From contig NZ_CP043661.1 of the NCBI RefSeq assembly GCF_014217565.1, forward strand, positions 2,232,001 to 2,296,000: 64,000 bases of DNA. The letters run 5' to 3'. A program made the translations under genes and the position numbers. The notes under the pieces are model-generated. The model had not been told where the DNA came from. It saw nothing but the letters and a program-made list of their open reading frames with translations, and did no database searches. Positions within the stretch are counted from its first letter, which is position 1; every line of letters starts with the position of its first letter. Positions 1 through 8,021 of this stretch are shown piece by piece. Source of the stretch: Kribbella qitaiheensis. Lineage in GTDB: Bacteria > Actinomycetota > Actinomycetes > Propionibacteriales > Kribbellaceae.

Positions 1-515
1 ATGAGCAGCGGTTCGGCGGCGATCCGGCGGGCAAGTTCCCAGCGGGCAGCCTCATAGAACCAGCCAGGCGCTGAGACTGTCTGGGTTACCTCGTCGCGCT
101 CGATGAAGTCGGCGAGGTTCTTGATGCGCGGCGTGATGCCGACTGGCAGCAGCGCGGCGAGCGTGTCAGAGGCGTGGTCGCCGGTAGTCAGCTGCTCGAA
201 TTTCCGGATCGCGGTGTGCAAGACCCAGGGGTCGATCGGTTGGGTCGTGATGAGCAGGGCTTCGCTGTCGCGGATGCCTTTGCGACCGGGAAACAGGGTT
301 ACTGGCTGGCCGGTGACAGCGGTCAGGGCGACGGTGAGGGCTGTGTAGCTAGGCAAGACTTCGTCGCGCGCCAGGCGGTTCTGCAGGATCTTGGTCACGC
401 CGTCCCAGCCGGCCAGGAAGTCCGGGCTCATGGGATAGATCGCAACGGTTCCCAGCGATTGAGGGTCGATCTCGTAGGCGAGGGTGTGCAAGCCCTTGGC
501 GAGGTCAGTCGTCAT
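1..515 (-). CDS. pPIWI_RE (PIWI-like) protein, N-terminal part, continues beyond the window
   Basis: Open minus-strand frame with ATG at 515 and no stop before the window edge; the first 171 codons are visible. It starts 11 bp before the helicase stop, so it is the third gene of the operon. The visible part (MTTDLAKGLHTLAYEIDP..., then a LPSYTALTVAL stretch) resembles the N-terminal module of pPIWI_RE proteins, but the PIWI RNase H-like domain lies outside. The call rests mainly on context: the two upstream genes are the REase and DinG-like helicase expected in a pPIWI_RE three-gene island. In that family the PIWI protein is proposed to use a nucleic-acid guide against invading DNA or RNA-DNA hybrids; this is inference here. 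Confidence 0.65.
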   Translation of the reverse strand, partial: MTTDLAKGLHTLAYEIDPQSLGTVAIYPMSPDFLAGWDGVTKILQNRLARDEVLPSYTALTVALTAVTGQPVTLFPGRKGIRDSEALLITTQPIDPWVLHTAIRKFEQLTTGDHASDTLAALLPVGITPRIKNLADFIERDEVTQTVSAPGWFYEAARWELARRIAAEPLL

Positions 516-3500
516 AGTGTTCGTCAGCTTCCTGTCGCTGGTCGGCAAAGGTGAAGATCGCTTGGAGGGTGTCGCCGTACAGCGACTGCATGAGGTCTAG
601 CTGGCCTTCGTCGCGCCAGTTGTCGCGGATCTGGTGGATGAGGCTGGGGAGGTCCGATCTTCCGCTGGTGTCGTGGAAGGCGTAGTCGACCAGGTGGATC
701 TCGGCGTTGTCGCCGCCGCGCCTTGCACGGCCTGCCAACTGGATGAGTCCGTTGAGGATTTCCTTGGCGATAGCGATCTGCACCGCGGTGGGCAGCGCAC
801 GGAAGTACGGCAGGCTGCGGAAGATGCGGTCGAAGGCCCGGGCTGCTTCGATGCGCATGTTCTCCAGCACCTCGGCGGGCGCGTCGGTGGCAGTGGAGAT
901 GGCGTGAATGTCGGCGTTGACGTGGGCGAGCAGTTCAGCCGGCTCATCCATGACCGGGATGGGGCGGATCACGAGCCAGACGGATCCGATCTGGGAGCGG
1001 CCGTCGCGGTCGACGATGTTGAGTCCGCGTTCGGTTCGCGCCAGTGGTGCGATCAGGACGGATCCGGGCTCGGTTCCGACCGTGCGGCCGAACTCCTCCA
1101 GACGATCTGCCGGCACCTCGGTCCAGCGTGCGGTCAGCCGTGGTCCTTCCGGGGCATCAGCCGGGCGTACCCCCAAGACGATGCGTTCGGCGGGGACGCC
1201 TGCGGCGGACAGGCCGATCGCGAGGTCTTCTGCGCCTTCATAGGCTGTGGTGGCGAGCAGCAGCCGGGCCCGACGCGCCGTTTCAGGGTTGCTCAGCAGG
1301 TCGGTGATTTTGTTGTCCAAGTGCTGGATCCAGAGCAGCTTGCCCAGCTTGGTCATGGTCGCGCGGCGTTCCTTACCGCTGGTTCCGGACACGCGCAGGA
1401 ACTCCAGTTCCTCGTCGCTGACCGGGGTGGCGTGAATGGTGAGTCCACCGGTCACATCGTCGGGGACCCACCACGTCGGCTGGACATGGACATGGTGGTG
1501 GGGCGCGCCCGGGAAATAGCCCGTCGCCGACAACCCGACCACGATACGGCTGCGCCCCGTGTGGGCCCTGGCTGTGAGGTCTCCCAAGGTCACCACGTAC
1601 GTGTGCGGGTCACCACCGAACCCGCTGACCCGCAAAGAGGTGTCCCACGGCCGGTCGTCGTCGTGGAGCTCGGTGAACGCGAACAACACCCGGCCCATCG
1701 GCCCGTAAGGAACCGCTCTCCAGGTGGCGAACTGACCCAGCGCATCAGCGATTTCCGTGGCCGCCTTGACACCTGAGGCGTGGAGTTGGGGTGCTGCGTA
1801 GACCATGGACATCAGGCACTTGCGCAATGTCTCCAGATGCGCGCGACGTATCAGCCGATCTGCGACCAGTACTCGCATGTCCTCGCTGTCTAGGCGGCTA
1901 ACAGGGTAGGGGTGATCCTTGAGCATGCCGGCGAGGAGCTCACGGCCGACCATGAACAGATCGCCTCCGCTGGCGGGGCTGGTCAACGTCGTCAACACCG
2001 TGGCCACCGGTTCCAGCCAATCAGGAATGATCGCGCCGCTGGTGGACCCGGGGAACAACGCATCCAGCGTGGCCAGCTGCTCTGTGCTCACGCTGAGATC
2101 TTTGGCGTCGGGTGGAATGCCGAACAGCGCGGCAGCGAGCCAGCCGTCCCATCTGCGAGGCAAGACCCAGCGACCGAACATCGGATGGCCAGGTGAACGG
2201 CCGGCCCGTGAACGAATGAAGTCCCCGGCAGCAAGATGACGATTGTAGTTCTCGGCTAGATACCGTGCCTGCGACAGCAGTGCCTGGACGCGGCCTTCGA
2301 TGAGAGGGTTGATCAAGCCAATCGCATCGCCGAACTCGGTGTCGAAACGCCGCAACAACGATCCCGATGAGCCGCGCCTCTTCGCCAAGGTCAAGCCACT
2401 AGCGCTCTCACCGATCAGACTGGCCTGGAACGCGTCGATCTCATCGATCAGCACGGCGTGACTACGGAACAACACAACGGCCTCGACCGAGGGGTTCTCC
2501 TCGACCCGGCCGTCCATCACCACAGGAACGTGCAGGCGCCCAACGGCGAAGTTCGAATGGCTGGTCACGATCACCGGGGCCGTTGCAGTTTGCCTGGCAA
2601 CACGGAGCTTCCCGCAGCCGTTGCGCCACGGGCACCGCGACCGCTTCTGACTGGCCGAGCCGTCGTCCTTTACGGCCCGCAGATCTCCACACGGTTCTGA
2701 TCCCGGCACCCAGGCATCGACGCCATCCTCAGTCTCAGCGGCTGCCGGCAAGGCGCAGGCATAGTGCATGCGGTCATAGGCCCATTCGCCGAGTCCGCCT
2801 GGCTTTGAGCCCTTAGCTGCGATCTCAGCCTCAGTTGCCAGCCTGCGCGGGGACATCAATGGCACCACGTCTCCATCGATGCCAAGTGCTCGAAGGCTGG
2901 CATTGATCGAGTGAGCGGTCTGCACAACGACCGCGTTCTTCGGCACCAGCAAGGTGGTCACCATGCCGCGCTCAGCGCACCAGCACGCCACCAATTCAGC
3001 CAGTACGTTCTTACCGACTCCGGTTGGTGCATTCAGCAGCTGGGTAGCACCTGCGCGCAGCGCCCACCGGCCCTGTTTCAGATTCTCCGGGTCTCCCTGC
3101 AAACGGGTGAAGATCCGGTCAATCGACTCGCGGCGATGAGTCTGGCCGAAGGCCGCATCCAGCAGGTCAGCCATTCTCCTCAAGTCGGCGAACGGTATCG
3201 CCAGCTCTGATGCGTCCGCCGGCTGACCCAGGTCGGTTGGCTCCTCCGGCTCAGCAGCCGGTGTTAGTGACAACGCATAGCGTGTCTCGACTGCCCCAGT
3301 GCCGCGCGGGCCGCTCATCCACGTCACGAACTCTCCGCGGCCGGCGACCTTCTGCGGCCGCCGGGTCTGCATCTCCTGCTCGAGCCACAGGAACCGCACG
3401 CACTCCTCGACCACAGCCTGGGGTGAGGCCATGTCGGCCAGCAGGACGTCAGAATCCAAGAAGCTGAATTCGGCGATCTGTTCAGGCACCAACTGTTCGA

Positions 3501-3783
3501 CCAGGTCCCTGAAGCCGTTGCGGTTGGCCATCGCGACCGGACGCCACCGCAGTAGCCGCGCAATCAAAGTCCGTTCCTCCTCCGACAGCCGCGGCCAGTG
3601 AGCCCACTTGTCAACCTGCCCCGACAGGAAGAACAGTGCATCCGCGACGCGGATACAGCGCCGACCCTGCTGCTCGATCGGGAAGTACAAGACCGCCAGC
3701 GCCAGCGCACCCCGAACCACGTGAATGGCTACCTTGTAGTCGGCCTCTCGTGGACCGCGCTGGCCACCCCGAGCCGCGCTCAC
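505..3783 (-). CDS. DinG/XPD-like superfamily 2 helicase of a pPIWI_RE island
   Basis: A 1092-aa protein. Walker A NAPTGVGKN lies near residues 245-253. Between it and Walker B, four cysteines (near residues 343, 362, 384 and 389, the last two as CPWRNGCG) look like the Fe-S cluster site of DinG/XPD helicases. VTSHSNF near 410 and the DEAH-box variant VLIDEIDAF near 448 follow. The C-terminal half has GLSATG (motif III-like, near 750) and LAGRARRGG (motif VI-like, near 1020). The N-terminal 200 residues are not recognised and may be the island-specific module. ATG overlaps the REase stop by 4 bp, and the PIWI gene starts inside its last codons. Likely role: ATP-dependent unwinding for the PIWI/REase effector. 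No break is seen. Confidence 0.8.
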   Translation of the reverse strand: MSAARGGQRGPREADYKVAIHVVRGALALAVLYFPIEQQGRRCIRVADALFFLSGQVDKWAHWPRLSEEERTLIARLLRWRPVAMANRNGFRDLVEQLVPEQIAEFSFLDSDVLLADMASPQAVVEECVRFLWLEQEMQTRRPQKVAGRGEFVTWMSGPRGTGAVETRYALSLTPAAEPEEPTDLGQPADASELAIPFADLRRMADLLDAAFGQTHRRESIDRIFTRLQGDPENLKQGRWALRAGATQLLNAPTGVGKNVLAELVACWCAERGMVTTLLVPKNAVVVQTAHSINASLRALGIDGDVVPLMSPRRLATEAEIAAKGSKPGGLGEWAYDRMHYACALPAAAETEDGVDAWVPGSEPCGDLRAVKDDGSASQKRSRCPWRNGCGKLRVARQTATAPVIVTSHSNFAVGRLHVPVVMDGRVEENPSVEAVVLFRSHAVLIDEIDAFQASLIGESASGLTLAKRRGSSGSLLRRFDTEFGDAIGLINPLIEGRVQALLSQARYLAENYNRHLAAGDFIRSRAGRSPGHPMFGRWVLPRRWDGWLAAALFGIPPDAKDLSVSTEQLATLDALFPGSTSGAIIPDWLEPVATVLTTLTSPASGGDLFMVGRELLAGMLKDHPYPVSRLDSEDMRVLVADRLIRRAHLETLRKCLMSMVYAAPQLHASGVKAATEIADALGQFATWRAVPYGPMGRVLFAFTELHDDDRPWDTSLRVSGFGGDPHTYVVTLGDLTARAHTGRSRIVVGLSATGYFPGAPHHHVHVQPTWWVPDDVTGGLTIHATPVSDEELEFLRVSGTSGKERRATMTKLGKLLWIQHLDNKITDLLSNPETARRARLLLATTAYEGAEDLAIGLSAAGVPAERIVLGVRPADAPEGPRLTARWTEVPADRLEEFGRTVGTEPGSVLIAPLARTERGLNIVDRDGRSQIGSVWLVIRPIPVMDEPAELLAHVNADIHAISTATDAPAEVLENMRIEAARAFDRIFRSLPYFRALPTAVQIAIAKEILNGLIQLAGRARRGGDNAEIHLVDYAFHDTSGRSDLPSLIHQIRDNWRDEGQLDLMQSLYGDTLQAIFTFADQRQEADEHYDD

Positions 3784-4922
3784 TGGGCATCACCTCGACC
3801 CACAACCGTGCGGACGTGTTTCATGAACGACTCAACCGTCCAGAACGTTTTGTCAGGCAGCGCGCGCGACAGTTGCGGAATCTGATTCCTGCGATACTTC
3901 GGCACCAGGACGTGCCGTGCTGCCGGTGGCTCATCGATAATCCGGCGAGCATCTACGTGGTCCTTGACATCCACTGTCCAGGGAGCGAACCCCGGCGCCG
4001 TGACCAAGGCATCGAACGTGTCCATGATCGGCCACGGCGTGACCCGGATGCCTAGTTCCTCGCTCTCCAGCTGCTGCAGCACTACTTCAGGCAGGCCCGG
4101 AACGGTGATGAACCGCCACACCGCGGGATCGAGACACCCCGCTCCGGTAACAGGCAGTGCCTTCGGTGTTCGCAACCGCACGGTCGAAACCTTTCTCAGC
4201 TGCGGCTGACCCAGGTCATACCCTTTGATCTCGAAACGCGCCTCGTGCGGTGAGTAGCTGCAAAACACCGACCGCTCCTTCACCCTCATCGGCCACCGGC
4301 ACGCGGGACAGGGCCACCACCACGAATCACCATCCGCGCTGCCACGGTGACTTCGATCCCGGGGAATGTCCACGTACTCCGCCACCGCCTTCGCCCCCGC
4401 ATACCGTGGGTTGGTGTTTCGCTCATCGATCAAGTCACGGCTGAATCCCGCAGGGTGCTCGATCAGAAAGAGGCGAGAGGCCGTGTAGACCTTCTGATCA
4501 CCGGTCTGCACTGTCGCCTGAAAGACAGCACGCTCAACCTGCTCATCGCGCTGCCAGGCCCACTTCGGCAGCCATGACGTCGCCGGATCAGCCTCACGGT
4601 CGAACAGAGCAAAGGTGTAGTCGGCAGCCACCTCCAAAGCAGAATCCGTCAGCCCGTCGGCCTCATCCAGGAGTACGAGCGATCCCAAAACGCCGCCCTC
4701 AGACACCTCAGGAAGCAACTCGACGATCGGCCTACGCAACGCCGCCACAAGATCCATCGGGGTCCGGATCTGCGACTTCGCCCCCTGCACATGCATGATC
4801 ACGCCAGCCATCCGCGCCACCTCCCGCCACGCTCCCGGCTGGTCACCACGTTGGGACCACGCAACACTCGCCCTCAGCGCCGCAGTCACCACCACATCAT
4901 GCGGCGAACGTAAATTGAGCAC
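3780..4922 (-). CDS. Restriction endonuclease-related protein of the pPIWI_RE island
   Basis: A 380-aa protein that opens the operon. The C-terminal third has a D...(V)DVKD arrangement (PIMDTFDALV near 303, then PWTVDVKD near 319), the PD-(D/E)XK-type core expected of the island REase. A zinc-ribbon-like CPACRWPMRVKERSVFC segment lies near 205-222. SLVLLDEADGL near 80-90 resembles a Walker B strand without an evident P-loop. GTG at 4922 is chosen because AGGAAGG lies about 10 nt upstream. Neighbour spacing (4-bp overlap with the helicase) shows translational coupling. Likely nuclease effector; substrate unknown. Confidence 0.75.
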   Translation of the reverse strand: MLNLRSPHDVVVTAALRASVAWSQRGDQPGAWREVARMAGVIMHVQGAKSQIRTPMDLVAALRRPIVELLPEVSEGGVLGSLVLLDEADGLTDSALEVAADYTFALFDREADPATSWLPKWAWQRDEQVERAVFQATVQTGDQKVYTASRLFLIEHPAGFSRDLIDERNTNPRYAGAKAVAEYVDIPRDRSHRGSADGDSWWWPCPACRWPMRVKERSVFCSYSPHEARFEIKGYDLGQPQLRKVSTVRLRTPKALPVTGAGCLDPAVWRFITVPGLPEVVLQQLESEELGIRVTPWPIMDTFDALVTAPGFAPWTVDVKDHVDARRIIDEPPAARHVLVPKYRRNQIPQLSRALPDKTFWTVESFMKHVRTVVGRGDAQ

Positions 4923-5124
4923 TCAACTTTCCCTTCCTGGAGCATCACCCACTGCAATAGATTTCTAACAGAGCGCACCGACAATTCCGGAGCAGCGACC
5001 GCAACAGGCCCAAGATCCACTCCAACCCATCAACAGGCGCGATTGGCTGGCCTCCATCAGGTCAACTGGGGATCCGCCTCTGGCCAGAGAAGAACCACAG
5101 CGCCAAGTCGGGCATGATGGTCTC

Positions 5125-5412
5125 GTGCCGATCGAGAACCCAATCCCCACCGGTGACGCTGAAGCAGATGCTGAGATCGCCGCCATCCTCGCCAGAGGAG
5201 GACCTACGTGGATCTCGGCCGCTGAAGCCAACGCCGAGATGGATCGGATGCTTGCTGACGCCGAAGCCGCCGAGGACGCCCGCGCATTCCAGGAGTGGGA
5301 CGACCTCAAGGCCTCCGGCCAGGCCGCCACCATCCCGCACGACAAGGCGCGCCGACACCTCGGCCTCCCGTCGCAACAGACAGATGCCAGCGACCCCGGC
5401 GAAGACGACTGA
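5125..5412 (+). CDS. Small acidic hypothetical protein, antitoxin-like
   Basis: A 95-aa acidic, alanine-rich protein with a GTG start, divergent from the pPIWI_RE operon. The body is predicted helical (repeated EAD/AEAAEDARAF pattern) and the tail is charged and disordered. Length and composition resemble type II antitoxins of the RelB/Phd size class, but I recognise no defined motif. No intact toxin partner follows: the next 280 bp hold no good frame. Codon use is normal for the window. It could be an orphan antitoxin or an unrelated small protein. Confidence 0.5.
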   Translation: MPIENPIPTGDAEADAEIAAILARGGPTWISAAEANAEMDRMLADAEAAEDARAFQEWDDLKASGQAATIPHDKARRHLGLPSQQTDASDPGEDD

Positions 5413-5693
5413 TCCTCCGCAACCTGATGGCTGGCGAACCTGGCTTTCAACCCGCCACGGCGAAAGCTCAGGCGTGGTTTAGGTCCCCGACCAGTCGGCT
5501 GAACTGACAGAACCTCGTTCGAGGCGGTCCGCGGCTGGCCAGAGCCCAGGCAAGGAACTGCTGGGCGTTGCACAGATCGTCCCCACGCCTGGCCGGGTCC
5601 GTGCCCCAGACCTCCGCATTCAGCTGGCAGGTACCAAGGGCTTTGCGGTAGTCAGCACCGAAGTTGCTGCTGGCATTGGCCAGATTTCCGAGG

Positions 5694-6152
5694 TCAGAGG
5701 CAGCGATCGAGGTCCGCTGCCAAAGAATCGATGAGCGCTTCGCGAGCTGCTTGGAAGGCCGTGACGGCCTCGATCCGAACTGGGCTCGACGCCGCCAATC
5801 TCCCTGCTTGACCAGCCAGTGTCTCTGCCGCGACCAGCAAGTTCCGAAGCGGCCCGTCGGCGATCTGACGGGATTGGTAGACGATGGGGGCGGCTGCCCT
5901 TCTGAGGTCGGCGAGAGTGGCCAACAGCTGTTCCGGGCCGGTTACACGCTTAACAGCGTTCGTGAACGCATCCACCTGGAGCGCGAGATTCGAGTAGAGC
6001 TCGTTGCGCAGGTCGAAACGGCGCTCGGCGCGGCGTGCATCCCGATCCTGCGCTGCTCGTTGCCGCGTCTGTGCACCACTGAGCCAATGGCCGGCGAGGG
6101 CGAAGAAGCCGCTGAGGAGCGCCACAGCGAAGGGTAGCCACGTCGAGTTCAT
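5694..6152 (-). CDS. Membrane-anchored coiled-coil protein, cassette A
   Basis: A 152-aa protein: short N-terminus, one strongly hydrophobic helix (residues 5-22, WLPFAVALLSGFFALAGHWL), then a basic, charged coiled coil (RQRAAQDRDARRAERRF) and a helical C-terminal domain. It is homologous to the protein at 10543-10992 (shared pattern WL...W/HWL-G...RQ...RR-E...LYS). It is divergent from the enzyme gene at 6256. A conserved 10-mer, CCAGTACGGT on the coding strand, ends 7 nt before ATG in both copies and contains TACGGT, a fit to the -10 consensus TAnnnT. The mRNA is therefore probably leaderless. Function unknown; it may tether the cassette to the membrane. Confidence 0.7.
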   Translation of the reverse strand: MNSTWLPFAVALLSGFFALAGHWLSGAQTRQRAAQDRDARRAERRFDLRNELYSNLALQVDAFTNAVKRVTGPEQLLATLADLRRAAAPIVYQSRQIADGPLRNLLVAAETLAGQAGRLAASSPVRIEAVTAFQAAREALIDSLAADLDRCL

Positions 6153-6159
6153 GGCGATC

Positions 6160-6169
6160 ACCGTACTGG
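6160..6169 (-). promoter_or_regulatory. Conserved -10-like element of membrane-protein gene A
   Basis: CCAGTACGGT (minus strand) lies 7 nt upstream of the ATG at 6152. The same 10-mer stands at the same distance before the paralogue at 10992, while the flanks differ. TACGGT fits a -10 box and would start transcription at or next to the ATG. No clear -35 is seen. Confidence 0.45.
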
Positions 6170-6255
6170 TGTCGTTCTGGCGCAGTGGGGTAGGACGCGG
6201 CGGAGCAGGCGACGGCGGATATGATGACCATCCAGTGCCAGCCAGGAGAGGACGC

Positions 6256-8021
6256 GTGTCGACCGCAGACCGGATGCTCGTCCCAGTCGGACCGAATGCT
6301 GCACGGTGGCGGACCATCTCGCCACACCGGACCGTCCTGGTGATCGTACACACCGTCACAGCGTGGAACAGGTTCGCGGACATCCTCCCGGTCTTCGACT
6401 CGGACCGGCGCGTCCAACTAGTCTTCACCTTCCCGGATGCATCGGCGGTGTCTGCCGGTATCGAGGAGCAGCTCGCAAGGCAGGGTGTGCGAATCATTCC
6501 GTGGGAACGTGCGGTGACCGTCGACTTCGACCTCGCCCTATCGGCACATCACAGTGGCGATCTACACAAGGTGCGCGCGGCATTGGTCGTTCTGTCGCAT
6601 GGTATGGGGTATACTAAATACTCGAACCGGGACACCGGGACACCGGGACACCGGGACACCGGGACACCGGGACACCGGGACACCGGGACACCGGGACACC
6701 GGGACACCGGGACACCGGGACACCGGGACACCGGGACACCTATGGCCTCAGCGCCAGGTGGTTGACGCATGAAGGTGAGCTCGTACCGGCAGCGATTGTT
6801 CTTTCGCACGACGAGCAACTCGATCGACTGGCTGCTGCGTCCCCAGATGCCCTGAAGTCGGCTGTTGTCGGCGGTGATCCTTGCTTCGACCGCTTGGCCT
6901 TGAGCGAGCACAAGCGGCGGCGCTATCGCCTCGGTCTCGGCGTGGACGACGACCGGACGATCGTCGTAGTGACCTCGACCTGGGGCCGGCGGTCTCTTTT
7001 CGGCGCACATCCCGATCTCATTTCCCGCGTGGTAGCGGAGCTCGAAATCGACAGGTTTGTGACCGCCGTCATTCTCCATCCGAATACCTGGTACGCCCAC
7101 GGCCCCGCCCAGATCCGTCTATGGCTCGGCGAATGCCTCCGTGCAGGCGCCAGGCTGATCCCACCGGCTGAAGGGTGGCAGCAAGCCTTGCTGGCTGCCG
7201 ACGTCATCATAGGCGACCACGGCTCGGTCACCGGATACGCCGCAGCGCTCGGCCGCCCAACCCTCCTTGCTACATTCCCGTCCGAGGATGTTGTACCGAC
7301 CTCGGCGATCGATGCCCTCGGACGCTCGGCAGCCCGGCTCGATCTCCGCGGCTCGCTCCAGGCGCAACTCGCTGCAGCCCAGCCACCGGATCCAAAGGTC
7401 CGCGAACTGACCACGTCTGCGCCTGGGGAGGCGGGCGCCCGTCTCCGGGCTGAGTTCTACCGCCTGATGAGACTGCCCGAGCCACCACGTCCGGCCGCAC
7501 TACCGCAGTATGAACCCGAGGCGTTACGCCCGATTCGCAAAGCATTGACCGCATGGTGGGCGTCGACGTCGACAGATGCCGAAGGCAACCACATCGTACG
7601 GCGATGGCCGGCTGAGCCAATCGGTCGACCGGACCAGCCACCGGAGGACGTCAACCGGCACCTCGTCGTTTCGGCCGACGAACCTCGTCGCGATCTGGCC
7701 GGCACCGCCGCGATCTGCGTCCTCGACGACGTTGACACCACCGCAACCTCGATCTTCCGCGGACGTCCCGCGTGCTCCCTGGTGGTCGCTCGCGAGAGTG
7801 CAACGACATGTCTACTGACACATCGCACTGGCTCGATGGCAAGGTTGAGGACAAATCCGGACGACGAACGCGGGATCGATCCGGCGATCCTGGCGTCCGT
7901 CGTCCATGATCAGTCGATGATCGCGCCGGACCGGCCAACCGATCGGCGCACCTTCGTCGCCTTTGTCGGGTCCCGGCGGATCACGGTCGACATCGCGGCA
8001 GTTTTACGAGGCTCCGAGTGA
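6256..8021 (+). CDS. CDP-glycerol glycerophosphotransferase-like enzyme with an internal 8-bp repeat array (cassette A, OFF frame)
   Basis: GTG at 6256 has AGGAG 7 nt upstream and TATGAT (possible -10) at 6220-6225. The N-terminal half (to HGMGYTKYS) and the part after the repeat (GLSARWLTHEGELVPAAIVL onward) align with the paralogue at 13157-14746. Family hallmarks of the GT-B-like glycerophosphotransferases are present: HG..KYS, VVGGDPCFDRL, VVVTSTWG, ILHPN and IIGDHGSVTGYAA. The array at 6629-6740 sits right after KYS. With its 14 units the upstream frame stops at 6765 (169 aa), while the downstream frame is open from the array to 8021. With 13 or 16 units the halves fuse (585 aa for 13). 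Likely adds glycerol-phosphate or a similar group to a wall polymer; substrate unknown. Confidence 0.75.
6629..6740 (+). repeat. 8-bp tandem repeat (GGGACACC)14 inside the enzyme gene of cassette A
   Basis: Fourteen perfect head-to-tail copies of GGGACACC, 112 bp, with sharp ends (AACC before, TATGGC after). Each 24 bp encodes the octapeptide GTPGHRDT in any of the three frames, none with a stop. Gain or loss of one unit changes the downstream frame; one state in three joins both halves of the gene. Such arrays are classic slipped-strand contingency loci. There are no spacers, so it is not CRISPR. Confidence 0.97.

Noticed and set aside
634..1776. Long plus-strand frame of 380 codons
   Set aside because: Antisense to the helicase, whose motifs and codon use are clear; typical high-GC shadow.
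6629..6740. CRISPR-like array
   Set aside because: Units are 8 bp, perfect and without spacers; the array lies inside coding sequence and changes its frame.
6549..7100. Minus-strand frame running through array A
   Set aside because: Open only because the repeat has no stops in any frame; no homology, antisense to the enzyme.
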